This document shows positions 9,843 through 18,617 of a DNA stretch of 64,000 nt, piece after piece. Numbering within the stretch: the stretch's first letter is position 1; each line of letters opens with the position of its first letter. Origin of the DNA: DATARH01 sp963712835 (GTDB taxonomy: Bacteria; Pseudomonadota; Alphaproteobacteria; ATCC43930; CGMCC-115725); assembly GCA_963712835.1 (NCBI GenBank), contig CAVQJJ010000002.1, positions 496,001-560,000 of the forward strand, read 5' to 3'. Under the pieces are notes generated by a model. The model was not told the origin of the DNA. It saw nothing but the letters and a program-made list of their open reading frames with translations, and did no database searches. A program made the translations under genes and the position numbers.

Positions 9843-11886
9843 GTTCTGGTGCGCGACCGCGGCGCTGATGGCGATTGTCGTCTTCGGTTATTTCCTGCTG
9901 CCTTCGCCGAGCCTCGATCGCGGCGAGCGGCTCTCGACGCTGGTGCTGGCGCGCGATGGCACGATCCTGCGCGGATTTCTCTCCGCCGACGGCAAATGGC
10001 GGCTGCCGACCGCGCCCGGTGAGGTCGATCCGCTTTACCGAAAGATGCTGATCGCCACCGAGGATCGCCGCTTCGCAAGCCATTCCGGCGTCGATCCGCT
10101 GGCGGTGCTGCGCGCCGCCGGGCAATGGATCGCGCACGGCCACGTCGTCTCCGGCGCCTCGACCCTGACGATGCAGGCGGTGCGGCTGCTCGAACGGCGG
10201 CCGCGCACGCTGGTCGCGAAAATTGTTGAGAGCGGCGAAGCGTTGGCGCTGGAGCGCCGCCTTTCCAAGGACGACATCCTCGGTCTCTACCTGACCCTGG
10301 CCCCGTTCGGCGGCAATCTCGAAGGCGTGCGTGCCGCCAGTCTCGCCTATTTCGGTAAGGAACCCGCGCGTCTAACCGCGGCCGAGGCGGCGCTGCTGGT
10401 GGCGCTCCCCCGCTCCCCCGAGCGGCTGCGGCCCGACCGCCATCCGCTGGCGGCACGCCTGGCCCGCGATGCGGTGCTACAGCGCATGGCGTCGGACGGT
10501 GTGATCTCTGAGCAAGCCTATGCCGAAGCGGCCGCGGAGCCCGTGCCGCATACGCGCCTCGCGCTGCCGTTCCATGCGCAGCATCTGGCCAAGCGGTTGC
10601 GCGACGACAGCCCGCATGCGGCGGTGCTGCACACGACGATCGACCCGCTGCTGCAGCGCCAGGTCGAGACGTTGCTCAAAAACGAGGCCGGCGCGCTCGA
10701 CCCGCAGGCGACGCTGGCGGCCATCGTCGTCGACAACCGCGAGCGCCGCGTCGTCGCCTATGACGGCAATGCCGTTTATCTGTCCGGCGCCCGCCACGGC
10801 ACGATCGACATGGCGCGGGCGATCCGTTCGCCCGGCTCGGCGCTGAAGCCGTTCATTTATGCGATGGCGTTCGATCGGCTGATCATCCACCCGGAGACGC
10901 TGCTGCAGGACGAGGCGCGCCATTTCGGCGACTACACGCCGGGCGATTTCGACGGCCAGTTTCGCGGCGAGGTCAGTGCCCGCCAGGCGCTGCAATACTC
11001 GCTCAACGTGCCAGCGGTAGAGGTGCTCGACCGGCTCGGCCCGGCGCGCTTCACCGCCGCCCTCGCCGCCGCCGGCGTGACGCTGAAACTGCCGCGGTTC
11101 ACCCCGGAACCGGGCCTTGCCGTGGCGCTTGGCGGTGACGGCATAAGCCTTTACGACCTCGCGACGCTGTACGTCGCGCTGTCGCACAACGGGGCGGTGG
11201 CGCCGTTGCAAACCCGACCCGATCAACCGCCAGGCAAAGAAACGACCATCTTCGGCCCGGTCGCCGCCTGGTATGTCGATGACATCCTGCGCAACGCGCC
11301 CCCGCCGCCCGGCATGCTGCCGGCAACGGTGCGGCGCTCGCGTCAGCTCGCGTTCAAGACCGGCACCTCCTACGGGTTCCGCGACGCCTGGGCGGTCGGT
11401 TACGACGGCGAGGTGACAATCGCGGTTTGGGTCGGCCGGCCCGACGGCACGCCGATGCCCGGTATTAGCGGCATCACCACCGCGGCGCCGGTGCTGTTCA
11501 AGATCGCCGATCTTCTGGGTTTGCCGACGAGCAGCGATACGCCGAAGCCGCCGCCGGGCGCGCTGCTCGTCGCGCGGCGCGACCTGCCGCCGCGCCTGCA
11601 GCGTCTCGACCCCGGCCCTGCCGAGCGCGCAGGCCGCGAGGCCGGCGGGCCGAAAATCCTCTATCCGCCCGATGGCTCGACGGTCGAATGGCATGGCGAA
11701 TCGGTGCCGCTCGAAGCGAGCGGCGGCCGGGGACCGCTGCGCTGGCTCGCCGACGGCAAGCCACTGCCGCCCGGCGAGCCGCGCCGCGAGCTGTTCTGGA
11801 GCCCGGATGGCGTCGGCTTTGCCCGGCTCACCGTGATCGACGCCGCCGGCCGCAGCGCCCACGCCACCGTGCGGCTGGAACCATGA
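9775..11886 (+). CDS. pbpC: Penicillin-binding protein 1C (glycosyltransferase/transpeptidase)
   Basis: A class A PBP of 703 residues. It has an N-terminal membrane anchor (about residues 24-43, CATAALMAIVVFGYFLLPSP). The GT51 domain contains EDRRFASHSGVDPLA and a GASTLTMQAVRLLE block. The transpeptidase domain has the S-x-x-K motif in SPGSALKPFIY, an S-x-N motif in QYSLNVPAVE and K-T-G in FKTGTSYGFRDAW. The C-terminal BiPBP_C domain (about residues 620-703, KILYPPDGSTVEW) is diagnostic of PBP1C. It follows the alpha-2-macroglobulin gene, the conserved pairing. Oddity: residues about 6-22 (HPHPEERSTGVSRRTLRR) are encoded by a copy of a palindromic intergenic repeat (9792-9840), so the native start may have been displaced. 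Confidence 0.93.
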   Translation: MPSTNHPHPEERSTGVSRRTLRRFWCATAALMAIVVFGYFLLPSPSLDRGERLSTLVLARDGTILRGFLSADGKWRLPTAPGEVDPLYRKMLIATEDRRFASHSGVDPLAVLRAAGQWIAHGHVVSGASTLTMQAVRLLERRPRTLVAKIVESGEALALERRLSKDDILGLYLTLAPFGGNLEGVRAASLAYFGKEPARLTAAEAALLVALPRSPERLRPDRHPLAARLARDAVLQRMASDGVISEQAYAEAAAEPVPHTRLALPFHAQHLAKRLRDDSPHAAVLHTTIDPLLQRQVETLLKNEAGALDPQATLAAIVVDNRERRVVAYDGNAVYLSGARHGTIDMARAIRSPGSALKPFIYAMAFDRLIIHPETLLQDEARHFGDYTPGDFDGQFRGEVSARQALQYSLNVPAVEVLDRLGPARFTAALAAAGVTLKLPRFTPEPGLAVALGGDGISLYDLATLYVALSHNGAVAPLQTRPDQPPGKETTIFGPVAAWYVDDILRNAPPPPGMLPATVRRSRQLAFKTGTSYGFRDAWAVGYDGEVTIAVWVGRPDGTPMPGISGITTAAPVLFKIADLLGLPTSSDTPKPPPGALLVARRDLPPRLQRLDPGPAERAGREAGGPKILYPPDGSTVEWHGESVPLEASGGRGPLRWLADGKPLPPGEPRRELFWSPDGVGFARLTVIDAAGRSAHATVRLEP

Positions 11887-11922
11887 GTTTTGTGATAATC
11901 TCCCCGGCGGAGGTGCAACGCG

Positions 11923-12360
11923 ATGCCCCGCAACTCTGTCGCCTACGACGACGATTTCTTCGCCTGGACACAGGAGCAGGCCCGGCTGCTGCGCGCGGGC
12001 GAACTTACCCTGGTTGATATCGCCAATGCGGCCGAGGAGATCGAAGATATGGGCCGCGGTCTCCGCAACGAAGTACGAAACAGGCTCGTCGTGCTGGTGA
12101 TGCACCTCCTTAAATGGCAGCACCAACCGGCTTTCCGCTCTCCGAGTTGGTCATCGACCATCCGCGAGCAGCGCCAACAGATCAGCGATTTGCTCGACGA
12201 GTCGCCAAGTTTGCGATCCATGACCGCAGATCTTTCGCGCGTTTACATCCGCGCGCGGACAAAAGCTGCAGCAGAGACCGGCTTCTCGGAAAACGTTTTC
12301 CCGGCCGCTTTCCCCTACACGCCCGAGCAAATCCTCAGCGAGGATTTTCTGCCGGAGTGA
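11923..12360 (+). CDS. DUF29 domain protein
   Basis: The 145-residue protein carries the full DUF29 signature: YDDDFFAWTQEQARLLRAG (residues 8-26), the helix IANAAEEIEDMGRG (about residues 33-46), the LVMHLLKWQHQP segment and SWSSTIREQRQQISDLL. It ends with a short FPYTPEQILSEDFLP tail, also usual in the family. DUF29 proteins are small all-helical proteins of unknown function, abundant in cyanobacteria and soil alphaproteobacteria and often spread as accessory genes. It starts 36 nt after pbpC, and its last 26 bp overlap the convergent map gene. Confidence 0.88.
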   Translation: MPRNSVAYDDDFFAWTQEQARLLRAGELTLVDIANAAEEIEDMGRGLRNEVRNRLVVLVMHLLKWQHQPAFRSPSWSSTIREQRQQISDLLDESPSLRSMTADLSRVYIRARTKAAAETGFSENVFPAAFPYTPEQILSEDFLPE

Positions 12361-13198
12361 CCTCGTAGGGCGGCCGGTGCAGGCCGGCCGGCGAGACGGT
12401 GAAAATCTCATAGCCCGTCGCGGTCACCCCGATCGTATGCTCGAACTGGGCCGAGAGCGAACGGTCCTTGGTCACCGCCGTCCAGCCGTCGCTCAGCACC
12501 TTCACCTCCCAGCGGCCGAGGTTGATCATCGGCTCGACGGTGAAGAACATGCCTTCCATCAGCACTGGCCCGTCTTCTGGCTTGCCGTAATGCAGGATCG
12601 ACGGCGCGTCGTGGAACACCCGGCCGACGCCGTGGCCGCAGAAATCGCGCACCACCGAGTAGCGATGGCTTTCGGCATAGCGCTGGATCGCGTTGCCGAT
12701 GGCGCCGATATGCAGTCCCGGCTTGACCACGGCGATGCCGCGCATCATCGCCTCGTAGGTCACATCGACCAGCTTCTTGGCCTTCAGCGGGACGCGCTCG
12801 CCGGCGAAATACATTCGGCTGGTGTCGCCGTGCCAGCCGTCGAGGATCACCGTCACGTCGATATTGACGATGTCGCCATCCATCAGCCGCCGGTCGCCGG
12901 GAATGCCGTGGCAGACGACGTGGTTGATCGAGGTGCAGATCGATTTCGGAAAGCCGCGATAACCGAGCGGAGCGGGGATCGCGTCGTTGCCGACGATGAA
13001 CTCGTGGCACAGCCGGTCGAGCTCACCGGTGGTGACGCCGGGCACGACGAAGGGCGTGATATAATCGAGCGTCTGCGCCGCCAAAATTCCGGCCTTGCGC
13101 ATGCCCTCGAACGCGACGGGCCCATGGATTTTGATCGAACCCGAGCGCGCGATCGCCTCGCGGCTCGTGTCCATGCCCATGACCATGTCTTGCTGCAT
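12335..13198 (-). CDS. map: Methionine aminopeptidase, type I
   Basis: This enzyme removes the initiator methionine from nascent proteins, using two metal ions. The metal ligands are visible in order: Asp in NIDVTVILDG, Asp in GWHGDTSRMYF, His in FCGHGVGRVFH, Glu in FTVEPMINLG and Glu in QFEHTIGVT. The substrate His lies in INHVVCHGIPG. The start at 13198 is chosen because GAAGG lies 8 nt upstream; three further in-frame ATGs follow within 24 nt, so the exact start is uncertain. The product is 287 residues, slightly longer than E. coli MAP because of an N-terminal extension. The gene is convergent with DUF29 (26 bp overlap at the 3' ends) and divergent from the gene at 13359. Confidence 0.95.
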   Translation of the reverse strand: MQQDMVMGMDTSREAIARSGSIKIHGPVAFEGMRKAGILAAQTLDYITPFVVPGVTTGELDRLCHEFIVGNDAIPAPLGYRGFPKSICTSINHVVCHGIPGDRRLMDGDIVNIDVTVILDGWHGDTSRMYFAGERVPLKAKKLVDVTYEAMMRGIAVVKPGLHIGAIGNAIQRYAESHRYSVVRDFCGHGVGRVFHDAPSILHYGKPEDGPVLMEGMFFTVEPMINLGRWEVKVLSDGWTAVTKDRSLSAQFEHTIGVTATGYEIFTVSPAGLHRPPYEVTPAENPR

Positions 13199-13358
13199 CA
13201 CCGGCGCCTTCGAAATCCGAGCTCTCAATATCGGATGTCGCGCGCCGCTCGGCAATGCTTTGGCGCTATGCCAGCCCGGTGCTTGCCACCGGTGCTCAGT
13301 TGTGCCGGCGCGCGGCTTTGCCTATGAAAGGCGGCGTCAGCAGCAACGGGCAGCGACA

Positions 13359-14135
13359 ATGCCGAATGAAGCGGCGAATGCGCCGAAGACCTATACCGCC
13401 TGTGTTCTCATCATCGGCAACGAGATCCTGTCGGGCCGCGTGCAGGACGAAAACGTCGCGTTCCTCGCCAAGGGGCTCAACGAGGTTGGCGTCCGCTTGA
13501 AGCAAGTCCGCGTCATCCCCGATGACAGCGATACAATCGTCGGCACCGTCAACGAGGTTCGCCGCGCCTTCGACTATGTCTTCACCACCGGCGGCATCGG
13601 CCCGACCCATGACGATATCACCGCGCAGTGCATCGCCGAGGCCTTCGCGGTAAAGCTGATCCTGCACCCCGAGGCAAAGCGGCTCCTCGAAGGGCATTAC
13701 CCGGCGGGTGCGGTCAACGAGGCGCGGATGCGCATGGCCTATGTGCCCGAGGGCGCGGTGCTGCTGCCCAACCCGATCTCGCGCGCGCCGGGGTTCCGCA
13801 TCGACAACGTCTATGTGATGGCTGGCGTGCCGCAGATCATGCAGGCGACCTTCAACGAGCTGCGCCACCAGTTGCGCGGCGGCGCCAAGATGCTCAGCCG
13901 CTCGGTCAGCTGCGGCCTCGGCGAGGGGGCGCTGGCCAAGAGCCTGGGCGAGCTCCAGGCGCGCTACAACGACCTCGAAATCGGCTCCTACCCCTATTTC
14001 CGTCGCGCCGATTTCGGCGTGACGCTGGTGATCCGTGGCACCGATCGGCCGCGTCTTCTGGCCGCGACCGAGGAGTTGAAGGCGCTGATCCTCGAACTCG
14101 GCGGCGACCCGCACGAAGGCGCCAGCGAGGATTAG
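13359..14135 (+). CDS. Molybdopterin-binding (MoaB/CinA N-domain) family protein
   Basis: The 258-residue protein contains the MoCF-biosynthesis fold: LIIGNEILSGRVQDENVAFLA (about residues 16-36) and the nucleotide/MPT loop FTTGGIGPTHDDIT (about residues 70-83). This is the CinA N-terminal type, and the CinA C-terminal amidase domain is absent. The last ~80 residues form an extra domain with SYPYFRRADFGVTLVIRG, as in the short CinA-like proteins of alphaproteobacteria. CinA-type proteins hydrolyse ADP-ribose or act near NAD recycling; the role of this short form is not established. It lies just upstream of tRNA-Leu. Confidence 0.85.
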   Translation: MPNEAANAPKTYTACVLIIGNEILSGRVQDENVAFLAKGLNEVGVRLKQVRVIPDDSDTIVGTVNEVRRAFDYVFTTGGIGPTHDDITAQCIAEAFAVKLILHPEAKRLLEGHYPAGAVNEARMRMAYVPEGAVLLPNPISRAPGFRIDNVYVMAGVPQIMQATFNELRHQLRGGAKMLSRSVSCGLGEGALAKSLGELQARYNDLEIGSYPYFRRADFGVTLVIRGTDRPRLLAATEELKALILELGGDPHEGASED

Positions 14136-14161
14136 CGTATAGTCTGTTCGCGGGTGTGCGT

Positions 14162-14247
14162 GCGGACGTGGCGAAACGGTAGACGCAGCAGACTTAAAAT
14201 CTGCTCCTCGAATGAGGGTGAGGGTTCGAGTCCCTCCGTCCGCACCA
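14162..14247 (+). tRNA. tRNA-Leu (anticodon UAA)
   Basis: An 86-nt class II tRNA. The acceptor arm GCGGACG (14162-14168) pairs with CGTCCGC (14237-14243), followed by discriminator A and an encoded CCA. The anticodon stem CAGA/TCTG encloses the loop CTTAAAA with anticodon TAA. The long variable arm contains CTCCTCGAATGAGGG, and the T-loop has GGTTCGAGTCC. It reads UUA (and by wobble UUG) codons. Confidence 0.97.
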
Positions 14248-14299
14248 ACGCCAACTAGACGGAGCCCAAAAGGAAAATGATGTCGTCAGGGAGCCTCAT

Positions 14300-16240
14300 A
14301 TGTGCGGCATAGCCGGCGTCCTGCTGCCGCAGGCGACGCTGCCGCGCGCCGAGCTCGAAGCCCGGCTCTGGGCGATGACCGAGACGGTGCGCCATCGCGG
14401 CCCGGACGATCAGGAGATTTGGACCGACGGTCTCGCCGGTCTGGTGCAGGCGCGGCTCGCGATCATCGACCTGTCCTCTGCCGCCAACCAGCCGATCGCC
14501 AGCCAGGACGGCTCGGTATGGCTCACCTTCAACGGCGAGATCTATAATTTCGCCGAGATCCGCGCCGATCTTGAAAAGCTCGGCTACGTCTTCCGCAGCC
14601 GCGGCGATGCCGAGGTCATCGCCAATGGCTGGCACGCCTGGGGGCCGCGCGTCTTCGACCGCATGCGCGGCATGTTCGCGCTGGCACTGTGGGACACGCG
14701 TTCGCGCCGGCTGATCCTCGCGCGCGACCGGTTCGGCAAAAAGCCGCTCTATTACGCGCCGACGCCGCAAGGCCTGCTGTTCGGTTCCGAGATCAAGGCG
14801 CTCCTGACCTGGCCCGGTCTCGTACGCCGCCCCAACCTGACGGCGATCGACCACTATCTGAGCCTGCAATATGTACCGGCGCCGGAAACCGCCTTTGCCG
14901 GCATCTTTCGCCTGCCGGCCGCGCACTACCTCGTCGTGTCGCCCGATCCCGACGGCCGTTGGCGCGATATGGAGCTGGTGCGGTATTGGCGGCTGCCCGA
15001 GCCGAATGCGGCCCGCACCACTCGCCCGGCCGCCGACCTAGAACGCGAGCTGGTCGCGCATCTCGAAGAAGCGGTGCGCTACCGGCTGATCGCCGATGTG
15101 CCGCTCGGTGCGTTTCTCTCCGGCGGCATCGATTCGGCGAGCGTCGTCGCGACGATGGCGCGGGTTGGCGGCGGTCGGGTCAAGACCTTCACGATCGGCT
15201 TTGGCGATCCGCGCTTCGACGAGACGCGCTACGCCCGCATGGTGGCCGAGCGTTACGGCACCGACCACGAGGAGTACGTCGTCGAGCCGGATGCGGTAAC
15301 CGTGCTGCCGCGCCTCGTGTGGCATTACGGCGAGCCGTTTGCCGACCCCTCGGCGATCCCGACCTACTACGTGTCGGAGATGGCGCGCCGCAAAGTCACC
15401 GTCGCGCTCAACGGCGATGGCGGCGACGAAGCATTTCTTGGCTATTCACGCTACCAGGCGATGCGCCACCTGGCGCGGCTCGACCGGCTGCCGCGCTGGA
15501 GCCGGCTGGCGCTGGCCCGGCTGCTAGCCTGCGCGCCGGCGGGGCTGCAGCGCGAGTTGAAGTTGCCACAGATCCGCGACGTGCTCGAAGCCTCTTCCGG
15601 CCATGCCGAGCAGCGCTACGCCGGCACGATCGTTTTCTTCGCCGACCGCGACAAGGAAGCGGGCTACGGCGAGGCGATGCGCGGTCAGCTCGGTCATTCG
15701 GCCCTCGATCTGCTGGCGCCCTATTTCGCGGCGTCCGACGGCCTCCTCGCCGGGGCTAACTGGGCCGACCTGCACACCTACCTGCCCGACGATCTGATGG
15801 TGAAGGTCGACGTCGCCAGCATGGCGCACGGGCTCGAAACGCGCTCGCCGCTTCTCGACCACGTGCTGCTCGAATGGGCGGCGGCGATCCCCGCCGAGGT
15901 GAAGATGGCGGGCGGGCGCACCAAGGCGCTCTTCAAGCGCGCGATGGAGCCGTATCTGCCGCGCGAGGTGATTTATCGCAAGAAGATGGGCTTCAGCATG
16001 CCGATCGCCGAATGGCTGCGCGGCGAGTTGAAGCCGCTGGCCTACGACACGCTGTTGTCGCAGCCGGCGCGTGAGCGCGGCCTTATGCGTCCCGATTATG
16101 TGCGCGGGCTGCTCGATGAGCATTGTGCTGGCCGGCGCAACCACCACACCCGGCTATGGGCGCTGCTGATGCTCGAATTGTGGTTCCGCATGTGGGTCGA
16201 CGGGTCGCCCGAGCAAGCAGTGTTGCGTCCTGCGGCGTAA
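14300..16240 (+). CDS. asnB: Asparagine synthase (glutamine-hydrolysing)
   Basis: The 646-residue protein starts with Met-Cys (MCGIAGVLLP), leaving an N-terminal Cys nucleophile for the glutaminase domain, with the family blocks RHRGPDDQ, ARLAIIDLS and FNGEIYNF. The synthetase domain has the PP-loop LSGGIDSASVVA (about residues 273-284) and the SMAHGLETRSPLLDH segment. Length and the downstream KKMGFSMPIAEWLRGEL motif match the AsnB subtype often found with exopolysaccharide or capsule genes, which may amidate a sugar or an unusual substrate. No such cluster is visible here, so plain asparagine synthesis from aspartate and glutamine remains possible. A PagL-like gene follows 119 nt downstream on the same strand. 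Confidence 0.92.
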   Translation: MCGIAGVLLPQATLPRAELEARLWAMTETVRHRGPDDQEIWTDGLAGLVQARLAIIDLSSAANQPIASQDGSVWLTFNGEIYNFAEIRADLEKLGYVFRSRGDAEVIANGWHAWGPRVFDRMRGMFALALWDTRSRRLILARDRFGKKPLYYAPTPQGLLFGSEIKALLTWPGLVRRPNLTAIDHYLSLQYVPAPETAFAGIFRLPAAHYLVVSPDPDGRWRDMELVRYWRLPEPNAARTTRPAADLERELVAHLEEAVRYRLIADVPLGAFLSGGIDSASVVATMARVGGGRVKTFTIGFGDPRFDETRYARMVAERYGTDHEEYVVEPDAVTVLPRLVWHYGEPFADPSAIPTYYVSEMARRKVTVALNGDGGDEAFLGYSRYQAMRHLARLDRLPRWSRLALARLLACAPAGLQRELKLPQIRDVLEASSGHAEQRYAGTIVFFADRDKEAGYGEAMRGQLGHSALDLLAPYFAASDGLLAGANWADLHTYLPDDLMVKVDVASMAHGLETRSPLLDHVLLEWAAAIPAEVKMAGGRTKALFKRAMEPYLPREVIYRKKMGFSMPIAEWLRGELKPLAYDTLLSQPARERGLMRPDYVRGLLDEHCAGRRNHHTRLWALLMLELWFRMWVDGSPEQAVLRPAA

Positions 16241-16359
16241 TCGTCGTCTCTGTGGCGGTTGTGCAACAATGCGTGATCGATGCGCCGACCGGGGCTTTCA
16301 ATGCTTTGGATTTGCGGGCGAAACGGCTAGCTTCACACGTCTACCATTCGGGGGGTGGG

Positions 16360-16959
16360 ATGAACGTTTGGCCCTGGCGCAGCCTCGTCATCGCGGCTGC
16401 TCTCGTTGCGGCGGCGCTGCTGCCGTTGCGCGCGCAGGCGCAGAACATCACGGGCGCCGAAGTCGTGCTCGGGGTCCTCGACCATGACACCAGGCTTTTC
16501 GAAGGCCGCGAGAAGGGCATCGACATCAACCCTGAAGTCATTTTCTGGTCGCCGATCACCGACGACATGATCGCCAACGCACCGGCGTGGCTGCATTGGA
16601 CTCTGCAACCGCGGCCGACGATCGGCGGCGACATCAACACCGCCGGCGAGACCGATCAGGCTTATGTCGGCGCGACGTGGTCTTGGTATTTGAAGCAGAA
16701 TGTTTTCAACCCCGGCGACGGCATCGTTCTCGACTATTTCTTCGGCCCGGGTTTCAACGACGGCCAGATCGCCAATGGCAACTCGCAACGCAAAGCGCTC
16801 GGCTCGCACATCCTGTTCCGCGAGGCGTTCGACCTTGGCTACCAGATCAACCCGACCTGGGTGATCTCAGCTCATATCGACCACATCTCCAATGGCGGCC
16901 TCGCCAAGCAGAACCAGAGCATCAACGACCTCGGCATCCGCTTGGGCTACCGGTTCTAG
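16360..16959 (+). CDS. PagL-like acyloxyacyl hydrolase (lipid A 3-O-deacylase family)
   Basis: The start at 16360 has a GGGGGGTGGG purine tract directly upstream and opens with a signal peptide (MNVWPWRSLVIAAALVAAAL, cleavage near A-Q-A-Q). The 199-residue protein fits the eight-stranded outer-membrane barrel of PagL. The C-terminal motif DHISNGGLAKQNQSINDLGI contains the catalytic His and Ser (H-x-S-N-x-G). The position of the third catalytic residue (Glu in Pseudomonas PagL) appears to be Asn followed by Asp. The last residue is Phe, typical of barrels. Likely role: trimming the 3-O-linked acyl chain of lipid A at the outer membrane; activity is unproven because of the acid-residue change. 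Confidence 0.78.
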   Translation: MNVWPWRSLVIAAALVAAALLPLRAQAQNITGAEVVLGVLDHDTRLFEGREKGIDINPEVIFWSPITDDMIANAPAWLHWTLQPRPTIGGDINTAGETDQAYVGATWSWYLKQNVFNPGDGIVLDYFFGPGFNDGQIANGNSQRKALGSHILFREAFDLGYQINPTWVISAHIDHISNGGLAKQNQSINDLGIRLGYRF

Positions 16960-17005
16960 CGGCCTTAATTCGCCACTCCGGCACAGGCCGGGGCGGCGAT
17001 GCCGA

Positions 17006-17449
17006 CTATTCCGCCGCCAGCACGCGGGCCAATTGGCTGAGCGCTTCCTGGTGACGCTCGTTCGGGATTTGCGCGAAGTTGCGGGCCAGATCGAGGCACA
17101 TGCGCTCGCGCGACGAGATTTGGCGGCCTTCCTCTCCCGACAACCCCTCAAAGAAGTGGTTGACCGGCACGCTCAGCACATGGGCGATCTCGAACAGCCG
17201 GCCGGCCGAGATGCGATTGATCCCGCGCTCGTATTTATGCGCCTGCTGATAGGTCACGCCGATCAGGTCGGCGAGCTGTTGCTGGGTGAAGCCGAGCATG
17301 ATGCGCCGCTCGCGCACCCGGGCGCCGACATGCCGGTCGATGTCCTGCGTGCGGCTGCCCGTGCGGCGCAACGGCCGCCGCGTGAAGACGCCGGCTTCCC
17401 CCGGCCGGTCTCCGTAATCGGCACTTTTGCTACGATCGTATGTTGTCAT
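17006..17449 (-). CDS. XRE-family helix-turn-helix regulator
   Basis: The product is 147 residues with the start at 17449 (GGGGTGGGG 5-13 nt upstream). A basic N-terminal extension of about 40 residues (RPGEAGVFTRRPLRRTGSR) precedes a complete XRE helix-turn-helix: VGARVRERRIMLGFTQQQLA, then DLIGVTYQQAHKYERGINRI, then GRLFEIAHVLSVPVNHFFEG. Close relatives are short alphaproteobacterial cytosolic regulators with this same Q-Q-A-H-K-Y-E-R-G recognition helix. The regulon is unknown. The gene is divergent from the hydrolase at 17716 across a 266-bp spacer, which makes autoregulation or control of that gene plausible. Confidence 0.88.
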   Translation of the reverse strand: MTTYDRSKSADYGDRPGEAGVFTRRPLRRTGSRTQDIDRHVGARVRERRIMLGFTQQQLADLIGVTYQQAHKYERGINRISAGRLFEIAHVLSVPVNHFFEGLSGEEGRQISSRERMCLDLARNFAQIPNERHQEALSQLARVLAAE

Positions 17450-17632
17450 AACGCCCCACCCCACAGCGGTTGACCCCCAACCGGCTCGACCGGGTTTCGG
17501 CCGGCATCGCGCGACTAATCGGCGGTACGATGCTCAACCGGCTGGTTCCCGGCGAATTGAACGGCGGCCCTGTGGCAAATTTGAGGCAGAGGGCTGCCGT
17601 TTTTGTGCCCCCGTTTTGATTTGGTATCAGCC

Positions 17633-17648
17633 CTGCAATAACGTGCAG
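17633..17648. promoter_or_regulatory. Palindrome CTGCA-N6-TGCAG, possible operator
   Basis: A 16-bp dyad (CTGCA ATAACG TGCAG) sits in the 266-bp region between the divergent XRE regulator (start 17449) and the alpha/beta hydrolase (start 17716). It is 68 nt upstream of the hydrolase start, a reasonable operator position. The evidence is symmetry and location only. Confidence 0.25.
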
Positions 17649-17715
17649 TGCGTATCCTTTGACAGCTGGGCGGTCGCGGTGATACCGACGCTCAACCGCG
17701 ATTTCTGACAAGTCG

Positions 17716-18549
17716 ATGCCACGTATCTCGATCACCGACGGCTCACTCTACTATGAGCGCCACGGAGCGGGCTTTCCGGTCCTGATGATTTCGGGGCTGG
17801 GCGGGCTCGCCTCGTTCTGGCATGAGCAGGTCGCCGCCTTTTCGAAGCGCTACGAGGTTATCACCCACGACAGTCGCGGCGTCGGCGAGAGCGATCCGAT
17901 CCGCGGCGGTTACACGGTCGACCGCATGGCGGGCGATGTCATCGCGCTGATGGACCGGCTCGAGATCGAGCGCGCGCATCTGCTGGGGCACTCGACCGGC
18001 GGTGCGATCGCGCAGACCTTGGCGATCGAGCATCCAAAACGTGTCGAGAGCATCGTGCTCTCGGCCTGCTGGACCAAGCCCGACGCCTATTTCCGCCGCA
18101 TGTACGGCCTGCGCAAGGAGGTTCTCCAGCGAGGCGGACCGAGCTCTTACGTGGCGGCGACCACGCTGTTCCTCTATCCGAGCTGGTGGATCGCCAAGCA
18201 TAACGAGCGGCTGCGCCATGTGGAGGCGCAGAACCTCGCCAATTTCCCGCCACTTGAAATCGCCATGAGCCGGATCGACGCCATTCTCGCCTTCGACCGC
18301 ACGGCGGGCCTCGGCAAGATCAGGACGCCGACCCTGGTCGTCGGCGCCGAGGACGACATCGTCACGCCGGCTTATTTCTCCGAAGAGCTGGCGCGGCTGA
18401 TCCGCGGCGCCGAGGTCAAGATCTTCCCACGCGGCGGTCATTGGTTCCCGCACGTCTTGGCCCGCGAGTTCAACCAGGCGGTGCTGCCGTTCCTCAACTC
18501 GCACACCCCGGCCGATGCGCGGGTACGCCTCGCGGAGCCCAGCCTTTAA
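17716..18549 (+). CDS. Alpha/beta hydrolase (enol-lactonase/RutD-like)
   Basis: The cytoplasmic 277-residue protein has the classic fold: oxyanion loop ISGLGG (about residues 25-30), the THDSRGVGESD block, nucleophile elbow LLGHSTGGAIAQ (Ser near residue 94), acid in LVVGAEDDIVTP and His in FPRGGHWFPH. It has no signal peptide. The arrangement resembles 3-oxoadipate enol-lactonase (PcaD) and aminoacrylate hydrolase (RutD), but neither pathway's other genes are nearby, so the substrate is unassigned. Confidence 0.82.
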   Translation: MPRISITDGSLYYERHGAGFPVLMISGLGGLASFWHEQVAAFSKRYEVITHDSRGVGESDPIRGGYTVDRMAGDVIALMDRLEIERAHLLGHSTGGAIAQTLAIEHPKRVESIVLSACWTKPDAYFRRMYGLRKEVLQRGGPSSYVAATTLFLYPSWWIAKHNERLRHVEAQNLANFPPLEIAMSRIDAILAFDRTAGLGKIRTPTLVVGAEDDIVTPAYFSEELARLIRGAEVKIFPRGGHWFPHVLAREFNQAVLPFLNSHTPADARVRLAEPSL

Positions 18550-18617
18550 GGCTTCCTAAACGGTAGGCCGTTAGCCTTGCGGTAATGGCAAGACCTCCCG
18601 GCGAGGGCGGAGCGCTG

